Part shown: positions 1 to 5,724 of the stretch, in pieces
Position numbering within the stretch: position 1 is the first letter of the stretch
How the letters are laid out: every line of letters starts with the position of its first letter
Source of the DNA: an uncultured Veillonellaceae bacterium
Lineage (GTDB): Bacteria > Bacillota > Negativicutes > Veillonellales > Negativicoccaceae
Direction: 5' to 3'
NCBI GenBank assembly: GCA_947254705.1
Contig: CAMYCX010000073.1
Coordinates: forward strand, 1 to 5,724
Length of the DNA stretch: 5,724 nt
Program-made: the position numbers and the translations under genes
The notes under the pieces: model-generated
The model's input: the letters and a program-made list of their open reading frames with translations, nothing else
Databases searched by the model: none
What the model was told of the DNA's origin: nothing

Positions 1-851
1 ACTATGAAATCATGAATCCCTTTGTATCTTCGACAAATGATGCATTGAACCGTTTAAAACCGGGATTTGAAGCACCGGTTGCGATTGTGACATCACTGGG
101 GAAATCACCGCAAGAATTGTCACGAAACAGAAGTGTATTAATCGGTTTAATTCGGGACATGCAGAATCCTTTGGCCACACGTTTTGAGCTGCGCTCGCCC
201 AATCCTTACACGAATACATACACATGTATTGCACTTTGCTATTTGGCAGCATTAGATGGGATTCGATATGCAGTTGAATCACAAAAAGAACCATCGGAAT
301 TATTACAGGAACTGTCAAAAGAGCCGGGAGACGATGCGGATTATCTGGACGTGGATCGAGCATATCGTACGGAAAATGATCTTTTTACTTATTATACAGA
401 AGAAGAGAGAAGCAAACGCTTTTCTTGCCCTCCGACAACGGTTTGGGAAAATATTCGATTGATGGAGCAATATCCTGAAAAAAAGAAACGTCTGGCTTCA
501 GGTAATGCTTTTTCTGAACGCTTGATGGATTCTTTTCTGGCAGGTACGATACATCGTTGGAAGTTAGAACTATATAATCGGATCATCACCGAGAATAATG
601 AGCAAGTGAAAGCATGCAAGCAGATGAAACATGAAAATGAGCTGGATGAGATGCGATGGAAGAAAATACAATCTTGTCGTGAATATTTGTCGAAAGATCA
701 GTGCGGACAGCTTTCGTTGTTATCACGTATTCGGAAGGCGTTGGCAGAGGGGGACTATGATGCAGCCTCTGAGATGCAAGTCGAAATGAGTCAGAAGATG
801 ATTGAGCTTGATTCCCTGTATTATGAATATTGTGAAAATTTAATTGATTGA
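1..851 (+). CDS. glnA: glutamine synthetase, 5'-truncated, with extended C-terminal tail
   Basis: This is the C-terminal part of a glutamine synthetase, the cytosolic enzyme that makes glutamine from glutamate, ammonia and ATP. The frame is open from the left edge (Tyr-Glu-Ile precede the Met at 12), so that ATG is internal and the true start lies outside the window. Counting from that Met, the family motifs are visible in order: NRLKPGFEAPV (13-23), RNRS (38-41), RFELRSPN (57-64, matching the substrate-binding arginines of type I enzymes) and the AALDGI helix (79-84). About 195 residues follow LDGI, against roughly 110 in an ordinary type I enzyme. The last 80 or so are charged and helix-prone, rich in Glu, Lys, Met and Gln. 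The type III hallmark around the arginine loop is absent, so I favour a long type I-like enzyme. The catalytic N-terminal half cannot be seen. The gene ends at TGA just before a strong hairpin and appears transcriptionally separate from the genes downstream. Confidence 0.88.
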   Translation, partial: YEIMNPFVSSTNDALNRLKPGFEAPVAIVTSLGKSPQELSRNRSVLIGLIRDMQNPLATRFELRSPNPYTNTYTCIALCYLAALDGIRYAVESQKEPSELLQELSKEPGDDADYLDVDRAYRTENDLFTYYTEEERSKRFSCPPTTVWENIRLMEQYPEKKKRLASGNAFSERLMDSFLAGTIHRWKLELYNRIITENNEQVKACKQMKHENELDEMRWKKIQSCREYLSKDQCGQLSLLSRIRKALAEGDYDAASEMQVEMSQKMIELDSLYYEYCENLID

Positions 852-852
852 T

Positions 853-887
853 AACAAATGTCCATCTCGCGGAGATGGACATTTGTT
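853..887 (+). terminator. Rho-independent terminator after the glutamine synthetase gene
   Basis: A perfect inverted repeat with arms 853-868 and 872-887 gives a 16-bp stem around a GCG loop (869-871). The core arm is CAAATGTCCATCTC. It starts 2 nt after the glutamine synthetase stop codon. The T-rich run after the right arm is short and broken (TTTGTTTGTTA, partly inside the stem), so termination efficiency is uncertain. The stem strength and the position between two transcription units support the call. The A/T-rich outer stem could also let it act on the opposite strand, but no minus-strand gene is seen. Confidence 0.85.
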
Positions 888-910
888 TGTTACCGACATT
901 GTGTTACAAT
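883..910 (+). promoter_or_regulatory. candidate extended -10 promoter for the ABC exporter operon
   Basis: TACAAT at 905-910 differs from the TATAAT consensus at one base. It is preceded by TG one base upstream (902-903), which makes an extended -10 element. The best -35 match at usable spacing is poor (TTGTTT, 883-888, 16-bp spacer) and lies in the right arm and tail of the terminator hairpin. An extended -10 can compensate for a weak -35. The predicted start at about 916-918 leaves a leader of only some 10 nt, which would put the ribosome binding site almost at the 5' end. That is a reason for caution. No operator-like repeat was found around it. Confidence 0.5.
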
Positions 911-915
911 GAATT

Positions 916-920
916 AGAGG
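916..920 (+). promoter_or_regulatory. ribosome binding site of the first ABC gene
   Basis: AGAGG is followed by 7 bases before the ATG at 928. This is good Shine-Dalgarno spacing and supports that start codon over internal Met codons. Confidence 0.7.
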
Positions 921-927
921 TATAGGT

Positions 928-2661
928 ATGAATTATCGACAATTCTATCGACAATTTTTTCATCCACACATATGGCTGTATCTTTTAGGTGTAATATTAT
1001 TGATTGCCGTTGACGTGTTGCAGTTGTGGGTGCCGCGCTTGATAGGCATAGCCATTGATGATTTAATTGCCGGGAAAGAACATTTGACACTGTATATCAT
1101 CTATATTCTCGGTCTCGGTATTGCAATTTTATTTTGTAAATACGGATACCGATATTTTTTGTTGGGAGAAATGCGCAAAGCGGAATACGCTTTGCGCAAA
1201 GTATTGGTTGAGCGTGCGGTTCGCCTCCCGATTTACTTTTATGAAAAAAATGGACCTGGTAAAATTATGGCACTGCTGATTAATGATGTAACATCTATTC
1301 GCGTAGCCATGGGGCTCGGCATGATGCTGTTCATTGATGCTGTTTTTCTAAATGCGGTGGCTTTGATTATTATGACAAAGCAGATCTCCTTAGAAATGTC
1401 ATTGTGGATTTTATTGCCGATGCCGATTATTCTTTGTGCATCTATCGGATTGGGACGCATTTTGCGTGTACGATTTCGATATGCCCAGGAATTGTTTAGC
1501 AACATGACAGAGTTTACGCAGGAGCTCTTCATGGGATTGAGTGTTATCAAAGGACTTGGCGAAGAGACGAATACAGCTCATAAATTTGCTGAAATTAATC
1601 AAATTAATCGTGAAAGCAATCTTCGATTGGCGCGTGCACAGGCTCTTTATTTACCATTAACTCGTACGCTGTCGATGGTTTGTTTTGCACTTTCGATGTA
1701 TCTTTGCGGCCGATTGGTATACCAAAATGAAATTACTGTAGGCGATTTTGTTGCGGTTAACGGGTATATTGGCATATTGATCGGTGCTACCATGGGAATA
1801 GGCGGGATGATCGGATTAATGAATCGTGCATTGGGTTCATATGATCGTATTCGGGATTTTTTAAATGAACCGCTGGAAGATATGCAATTAAAAGAGGTCA
1901 CTAAAAGACCTTGCTCCGAAGTATCTGTAGATATTAGTAATTTAACCTTTACTTATCCACAGGCCAATCAACCGACTTTGAAAAATGTATCAATACAGAT
2001 TCCTCAGGGAAAATGTATTGGTATTGCAGGTCCTCCGGGAGCAGGCAAAAGCACACTGGTTAAGTTGCTGATGAGACTATATCCCGTTTCTTGCGGGATG
2101 ATTACGATAAATCATGTTGATGTATGTGATTGGGATATTCATTCACTGCGCGAAATTAGTGCTTATGTACCGCAAGAATCTGTCCTTTTTTCTCGAACGG
2201 TGGCAGAAAATATTGCTTTCCCGGAGTCGGAAAAGCAATATAAGAAAAAGCGCGTAGAATATGCCAGTGATGCTGCGGATATTTCCTTGTCCTTACAGCA
2301 GAGGTTGAAAGGAAGTGCAGGAAAGCTAAAAGAAGCCGGGGTCAACTTATCCGGAGGTCAACGTCAACGTATTGGTATTGCACGTGCATTATATAAAAAT
2401 GCACCATTGGTGTTAATGGATGACGTTTTTTCTGCATTGGACTATCAAACTGCAGCCGCAATTGAACATCATTTTATTGATGCGCTTGCAGGAAAGACGG
2501 TTGTGTTGATCTCTCAACGCATGGCTGCGTTACGAAAAGCTGACTATATTTATGTATTGCTTGGCGGAAAGATTGTGGAAGAAGGTACTCATATTGATTT
2601 GTGGCAGAAAAAGGGTGTTTATTTCGATTTGTATCATAAACAAGAGGAGCATATAAATTAA
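928..2661 (+). CDS. ABC exporter half-transporter (permease-ATPase), degenerate-site subunit
   Basis: This 577-residue inner-membrane protein has an exporter-type membrane domain fused to an ATPase domain, a usual length for the family. Six hydrophobic segments lie near residues 16-34, 52-72, 125-149, 158-176, 241-261 and 272-298. The ATPase domain shows an A-loop Tyr343, Walker A GPPGAGKST (368-376, Lys374), Q-loop Gln416, an intact signature LSGGQ (474-478), Walker B ending at Asp498 and D-loop SALD (502-505). Two key residues differ from consensus: the catalytic Glu is Asp499, and the switch-loop His is Gln530 (SQRMA). Both are hallmarks of the degenerate partner in heterodimeric exporters such as BmrC, LmrC and TM287. 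It therefore most likely works only with the protein encoded next to it. The substrate cannot be read from sequence; drugs, lipids or peptides are all possible. The frame ends in TAATG, sharing one base with the next start, so translation is probably coupled. Confidence 0.93.
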   Translation: MNYRQFYRQFFHPHIWLYLLGVILLIAVDVLQLWVPRLIGIAIDDLIAGKEHLTLYIIYILGLGIAILFCKYGYRYFLLGEMRKAEYALRKVLVERAVRLPIYFYEKNGPGKIMALLINDVTSIRVAMGLGMMLFIDAVFLNAVALIIMTKQISLEMSLWILLPMPIILCASIGLGRILRVRFRYAQELFSNMTEFTQELFMGLSVIKGLGEETNTAHKFAEINQINRESNLRLARAQALYLPLTRTLSMVCFALSMYLCGRLVYQNEITVGDFVAVNGYIGILIGATMGIGGMIGLMNRALGSYDRIRDFLNEPLEDMQLKEVTKRPCSEVSVDISNLTFTYPQANQPTLKNVSIQIPQGKCIGIAGPPGAGKSTLVKLLMRLYPVSCGMITINHVDVCDWDIHSLREISAYVPQESVLFSRTVAENIAFPESEKQYKKKRVEYASDAADISLSLQQRLKGSAGKLKEAGVNLSGGQRQRIGIARALYKNAPLVLMDDVFSALDYQTAAAIEHHFIDALAGKTVVLISQRMAALRKADYIYVLLGGKIVEEGTHIDLWQKKGVYFDLYHKQEEHIN

Positions 2662-4403
2662 TGCGAAAAATTATCAGCTATCGTGAAGATTGGAACAATC
2701 TTCTGCGAATTTTGCGTTACGCGATACCGTACCGATGGATGCTGTTTTTGGCTGGCATGCTGATATTGACAGGTATAGGTTTGGACTTGGTACGCCCCTA
2801 TTTAATAAAATATACGATCGATACTGTATTTCCGTCTTATGACATAGTGCAACTACAGAAAATGACTTTGCTGTATTTGGCAACGATTTCTGTCAGCGTG
2901 GTCGTTCTTTATCTGCAAAGCTATCTTTTGCAATATGTCGGGCAACATGTTATCTATTTTATTCGACAGGATATTTTTTCACGGCTATTAACGCAGACAC
3001 AATCTGAAATACAAAAGACCAGGGTTGGTAGCATGGTGACGAAAGTCACCAATGACACTGATGCGATTCGATCTTTATTCATTGAAGTTTTGGTGCCAAT
3101 GGCGGGCGATTTTTTAATGATGATCGGAATCTTGGCAGTGATGTTTTTTTTGCACGCAGGATTAGCTACGATATCTCTTATTGCACTGGGTATTGTCGGC
3201 ATATCGATTCATATTTTTAAGCAATTTAGTCGTCGCATTTATCGCCAAGTGCGAAGTTGCATATCCGCGTCCAATAGCTATGTACAGGAAGCGCTAAACG
3301 GGGTGTCTGTGATAAAGTCATACGGAGCAGAGGAGGATGTTCTGCGTGAGTATGAACAGATTAATCGTGCTTTTCTTAAGACAAGTTTGAGCGAAGTAAG
3401 GACTTTCGGTATTTTTCGACCGTTGGTTGATTTCATTTATTTTATTGCTGTTGTCATGGTTTTATTGGCAGTTGATTTTTCTGCTGATATTTATAATGCG
3501 GCGTTGGTATTTGTGTTTATTCAGTATACGGAAAAATTTTTTGGGCCGGTCCGTGGGCTTGCTGAGCGGTACAATACTTTGCAGTCAGCATTGGCGGGGA
3601 TTGATCGCACTAACACATTATGGGAAAAAGGTTTCGGTACAGAGAGCAATGATACCAGGGAGGACTTTGAAGGGACTTTTTATTCCTTGGAGTTACGAAA
3701 TGTTTGGTTTCGTTATGCAGAGGCGGAAGAGTGGGTGTTGCGTGATGTCAATTTGTATATAGAATCCGGTGAAATGGTTGGTATTGTAGGAGAATCCGGA
3801 GCCGGGAAAACGACGATTATGGCATTATTGATGCGTTTTTATGTCCCGCAGAAAGGTATCATTTATCTCAATGGTCACCCTATTGAGGATTATTCGTTAT
3901 CATCAACGAGACGATTATTGGGCTATGTGTTTCAAGATCAGCATTTGTTTAAGGGGAGCGTTGAGGATAACGTTCGATTATATAATAATGAAATTACGGA
4001 AAACGATATTATTACTGCACTGCACGAGGTCGATTTATGGGACAGCGTAAATTCGAGCGACGCCCATTTGTCTACAGAAGCCGGATATATGGGAAGCTTT
4101 TTGTCAACGGGTGAGCGTCAGTTGCTTTCTCTTGCTAGAGTGCTTGTCAGAAGATACCCTGTTCTTATCTTAGATGAAGCCACTGCCAATATGGACAGTG
4201 GCACGGAAATGAAGATTCAGAAATCTTTGGGAAAAATTCGCGGTAAGCATACCTTATTGTTAATTGCCCATCGTCTTTCGACTATTCGTGATGCTAATCG
4301 AATTTATGTTTTACGAGACGGTCGTGTTTTGCAAATCGGTACATACGATGCGTTGGCACAACAAGATGGATATTTTCGTGAATTATTGGGGGCACAGCAA
4401 TGA
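2661..4403 (+). CDS. ABC exporter half-transporter (permease-ATPase), catalytic-site subunit
   Basis: This 580-residue protein has the same architecture as its upstream neighbour and is its likely dimer partner. Hydrophobic segments lie near residues 25-46, 69-90, 140-163, 165-187, 251-272 and 277-293. The ATPase domain has A-loop Tyr352, Walker A GESGAGKTT (377-385, Lys383), Q-loop Gln425, Walker B ILDEA with catalytic Glu506, D-loop Asp512 and switch His537 in AHRLS. Its signature motif is degenerate, LSTGE (481-485) rather than LSGGQ. In a head-to-tail dimer, its Walker motifs and Glu/His face the intact LSGGQ of the first subunit, forming the working site. Its LSTGE faces the partner's Asp/Gln site, forming the impaired one. 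The start overlaps the previous stop by one base, with a GAGGAG (2644-2649) 11 bases upstream as a possible ribosome binding site. The stop overlaps the methyltransferase start. Relatives include BmrD/YheH, LmrD and TM288; the substrate is unknown. Confidence 0.93.
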   Translation: MRKIISYREDWNNLLRILRYAIPYRWMLFLAGMLILTGIGLDLVRPYLIKYTIDTVFPSYDIVQLQKMTLLYLATISVSVVVLYLQSYLLQYVGQHVIYFIRQDIFSRLLTQTQSEIQKTRVGSMVTKVTNDTDAIRSLFIEVLVPMAGDFLMMIGILAVMFFLHAGLATISLIALGIVGISIHIFKQFSRRIYRQVRSCISASNSYVQEALNGVSVIKSYGAEEDVLREYEQINRAFLKTSLSEVRTFGIFRPLVDFIYFIAVVMVLLAVDFSADIYNAALVFVFIQYTEKFFGPVRGLAERYNTLQSALAGIDRTNTLWEKGFGTESNDTREDFEGTFYSLELRNVWFRYAEAEEWVLRDVNLYIESGEMVGIVGESGAGKTTIMALLMRFYVPQKGIIYLNGHPIEDYSLSSTRRLLGYVFQDQHLFKGSVEDNVRLYNNEITENDIITALHEVDLWDSVNSSDAHLSTEAGYMGSFLSTGERQLLSLARVLVRRYPVLILDEATANMDSGTEMKIQKSLGKIRGKHTLLLIAHRLSTIRDANRIYVLRDGRVLQIGTYDALAQQDGYFRELLGAQQ

Positions 4404-5182
4404 AGTTGATTACCAGTAAAGATAATGCAGACTACAAAAGGGCTATCTCGTTGCGACAAAAAAAATACCGACAACATCATGATCTTTTTTTAGTAGAAGG
4501 TGTGCGCGCAATTATGACCGGACTGCAAAAAAACATTATGCCTGTCGAGGTTTGGATAGATGAACGAATGGAAAATCGATATAAGGAAACTTTATCGCTA
4601 GTTGATATCGGCTCAATTCGTCTTGTCCGATCTGAAATGTTTGACCGACTGACGCAAACACAGGAAGCACAAGGAGTGCTTGCAGTTTTTTCTACTGCTT
4701 CATTACCGCGATCGGTATCGGAATTTATGCAAGACACTATTGTTGTGCTCGATCGTGTACAGGATCCGGGGAATGCAGGAACAATTGTTCGTAGTGCTGC
4801 TGCAGCGGGATGTAGGGCTGTATGGACTACATTTGGAAGTGTAGATATATGGAATGAAAAAGCAGTACGAAGTACCATGGGAAGTTTATTTCAAATCCCG
4901 GTACGAACCAATGTGTCTATTGATGATATCGCGATAACTGCCGCGCAAGAAAACCGGAGCATTTATGTCGCAACAATAAAAAATAGTATGCCATATACGG
5001 AAACTAAACCGATGACAAGAACTTTTTGGGTTTTCGGTAACGAAGGAAATGGTGTTTCTGAGAGTATGTTGGGTGTGGCAAATGCTTGTTATCATATTCC
5101 CCTAAATAATAACGTAGAATCTCTGAATGTAGCGACAGCGGCGTCGGTTATATTGTTCCATTATCGAAATCTAATTTGCTAG
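4400..5182 (+). CDS. TrmH/SpoU-family RNA 2'-O-methyltransferase
   Basis: This 260-residue protein is predicted to transfer a methyl group from S-adenosylmethionine to a ribose 2'-OH in rRNA or tRNA. An N-terminal substrate-binding domain (about 1-105, with the typical FLVEG at 30-34) precedes the knotted SPOUT catalytic domain. All three family motifs are intact: motif 1 DPGNAGTIVRS (122-132, with Asn125 and Arg131), motif 2 VFGNEGNGVS (211-220) and motif 3 IPLNNNVESLNVATAAS (233-249). The deep trefoil knot and dimeric state are known for the family, not seen here. It resembles YsgA-type proteins of Bacillota, RlmB (23S rRNA Gm2251) and the TsnR-type thiostrepton resistance enzymes; sequence alone does not decide the target nucleotide. 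It overlaps the second ABC gene by 4 nt (ATGA), implying coupled translation. RNase HIII follows after 15 nt. An A8 run (4458-4465) and a T7 run (4485-4491) lie near the start but leave the frame intact. Confidence 0.9.
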   Translation: MKLITSKDNADYKRAISLRQKKYRQHHDLFLVEGVRAIMTGLQKNIMPVEVWIDERMENRYKETLSLVDIGSIRLVRSEMFDRLTQTQEAQGVLAVFSTASLPRSVSEFMQDTIVVLDRVQDPGNAGTIVRSAAAAGCRAVWTTFGSVDIWNEKAVRSTMGSLFQIPVRTNVSIDDIAITAAQENRSIYVATIKNSMPYTETKPMTRTFWVFGNEGNGVSESMLGVANACYHIPLNNNVESLNVATAASVILFHYRNLIC

Positions 5183-5187
5183 TAAGT

Positions 5188-5192
5188 GAGGG
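5188..5192 (+). promoter_or_regulatory. ribosome binding site of the RNase HIII gene
   Basis: GAGGG lies 5 bases before the ATG at 5198. It fixes that start, 15 nt after the methyltransferase stop, and suggests the gene is the fourth of the same operon. No terminator or promoter is visible in the gap. Confidence 0.7.
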
Positions 5193-5197
5193 AAAGT

Positions 5198-5679
5198 ATG
5201 ACAACTTCCGAACAGAGGACCGATTTTGCGGCAAGAATCAGACAGTATGATATAATAATCAATAATGAAAAAAATATTTCTTATGGGGTTCAATGGAAAG
5301 TTTCATGGCATGATGAAACAGCGACGGTAAATACATATCACGGTAAAAAAGGGTTTCGATTGGTTGTTCAAGGCGCGACTCCAATGTTGAAAGAGCTTTT
5401 GGAAAAGGCGTTTGCTGAAAGCGGAAATGTGACGGCGTCTTTATTGTCTGCTGGCCGAGGAAATAATGAGCATAATCTGCAAAACCAAAGAATTATCGGT
5501 TGTGATGAGTCAGGGAAAGGTGACATTTTAGGTCCTCTGGCAGTAGCAGCAGTAAATCTTGGCCCAATAGAGACCCAAGAGATTGCTTCTTGGGGAGTGC
5601 GTGACAGCAAACAGTTAACGGATGTAAGGATTACAGCATTGGCAAAGAGGTTTTTAGAAAAATTTTCAGACTTTTATAC
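5198..5679 (+). CDS. rnhC: ribonuclease HIII, 3'-truncated by the end of genuine sequence
   Basis: This is the N-terminal half of an RNase HIII, a cytosolic metal-dependent nuclease that cuts the RNA strand of RNA-DNA hybrids. Some 160 genuine residues are present, about half of the usual 300 or so. Residues 1 to about 95 match the TBP-like substrate-binding domain typical of RNase HIII (YGVQWKV at 29-35, then an ATVNTYHGKKG strand-turn and VVQG at 56-59). The catalytic domain begins with GCDESGKGDILGPL (101-114), carrying acidic residues Asp103 and Glu104. The conserved RDSKQLTD follows at 135-142. The remaining two catalytic acidic residues of the family would lie beyond the cut. The N-terminal domain and the GKGD motif separate it from RNase HII. 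The open frame continues to 5724, but everything from 5680 is adapter (Leu-Leu-Tyr-Thr-Ser-Asp-Ala-Ala-Asp-Glu...) and is not protein from this organism. The break is a sequencing artefact, not a biological pseudogene. Confidence 0.9.
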
Positions 5680-5724
5680 CTGTCTCTTATACACATCTGA
5701 CGCTGCCGACGAAACCTTATGGGT
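5680..5724 (-). other. Illumina Nextera (Tn5) adapter read-through, not genomic
   Basis: Positions 5680-5698 read CTGTCTCTTATACACATCT, the 19-bp Tn5 mosaic end. Positions 5699-5712 read GACGCTGCCGACGA. Together they equal the reverse complement of the 33-nt Nextera read-1 adapter with no mismatch. The next 8 bases (5713-5720, AACCTTAT) sit where the i5 index would be. The last four (GGGT) match three of the four bases expected at the start of the flow-cell primer. This is synthetic library sequence left at the end of an assembled contig. It belongs to no mobile element of the host: no transposase gene or genomic sequence follows it. Confidence 0.97.

Noticed and set aside
12..14. ATG at 12 as the true start of the first gene
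   Set aside because: The frame is open upstream to the window edge, and the protein begins in the middle of the conserved glutamine synthetase catalytic domain, so the gene must extend further left.
3034..3051. Seven-bp stem closed by a GAAA tetraloop within the second ABC gene
   Set aside because: It encodes the well-conserved Met-Val-Thr-Lys-Val-Thr stretch before TNDT. A stem this short is expected by chance in coding DNA, and no T-tract or other element accompanies it.
3427..3762. 111-codon plus-strand frame inside the second ABC gene
   Set aside because: It is a +1-frame shadow of a membrane segment and linker. Its hydrophobic start merely reflects the T-rich codons of the real gene.
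4179..4204. Inverted repeat GCCACTG / CAGTGGC after the Walker B codons of the second ABC gene
   Set aside because: It is only 7 bp plus an imperfect extension, within codons for the conserved Ala-Thr-Ala-Asn-Met-Asp. Coding constraint explains it.
4458..4491. A8 and T7 runs at the start of the methyltransferase gene as a possible slippage or frameshift site
   Set aside because: The zero frame is intact and encodes the expected N-terminal domain. No alternative frame gives a sensible product, and similar runs (for example T8 at 3144-3151) occur elsewhere in this AT-rich DNA.
4477..4878. 133-codon open frame on the minus strand, and other minus-strand frames
   Set aside because: They lie opposite strongly supported genes, have low-complexity composition rich in Ser, Thr and Arg, and lack convincing ribosome binding sites or family motifs.
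5680..5698. A Tn5/IS50 mosaic end suggesting a transposon insertion in rnhC
   Set aside because: The following 14 bases are the synthetic Nextera adapter and the sequence ends within 12 bases. There is no IS50 DNA and no target duplication to examine, so it is a library artefact.

Overview
The window is a short stretch of chromosome-like bacterial DNA with low to moderate G+C. All five genes lie on the plus strand. The gene families point to Bacillota: a glutamine synthetase with a long C-terminal tail, a heterodimeric ABC exporter, a SpoU-family RNA methyltransferase, and an RNase HIII with its N-terminal TBP-like domain. A Negativicutes source (Dialister/Megasphaera/Veillonella-like) is plausible, but that is an impression rather than a demonstrated assignment.

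Layout. At 1-851 is the 3' part of a glutamine synthetase gene whose 5' end lies outside the window. It is followed by a strong perfect hairpin (853-887) that probably ends its transcript. An extended -10 promoter candidate (902-910) sits directly behind the hairpin. From there four genes run tightly packed: two ABC half-transporter genes (928-2661 and 2661-4403, sharing 1 nt), a TrmH/SpoU 2'-O-methyltransferase gene (4400-5182, 4-nt ATGA overlap), and the start of an RNase HIII gene (5198 onward, 15-nt gap). This looks like one operon with translational coupling. No stretch over 300 bases lacks a gene.

How the genes relate. The two ABC proteins carry complementary defects. The first has Asp and Gln in place of the catalytic Glu and switch His. 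The second has a degenerate signature motif (LSTGE). Paired, they form one consensus and one degenerate ATP site, as in BmrCD/LmrCD/TM287-288-type exporters. The methyltransferase and RNase HIII are RNA- and replication-related housekeeping enzymes, and their link to the exporter may be no more than shared transcription.

The most important anomaly is at the right edge. Positions 5680-5712 are an exact 33-nt match to the reverse complement of the Illumina Nextera (Tn5) read-1 adapter, followed by 12 bases that look like index plus the start of the flow-cell primer. Genuine sequence therefore ends at about 5679. The RNase HIII reading frame runs through the adapter and gains an artificial tail (CLLYTSDAADE...). 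I found no convincing undescribed biological system; the window is mostly ordinary genes plus this library artefact.
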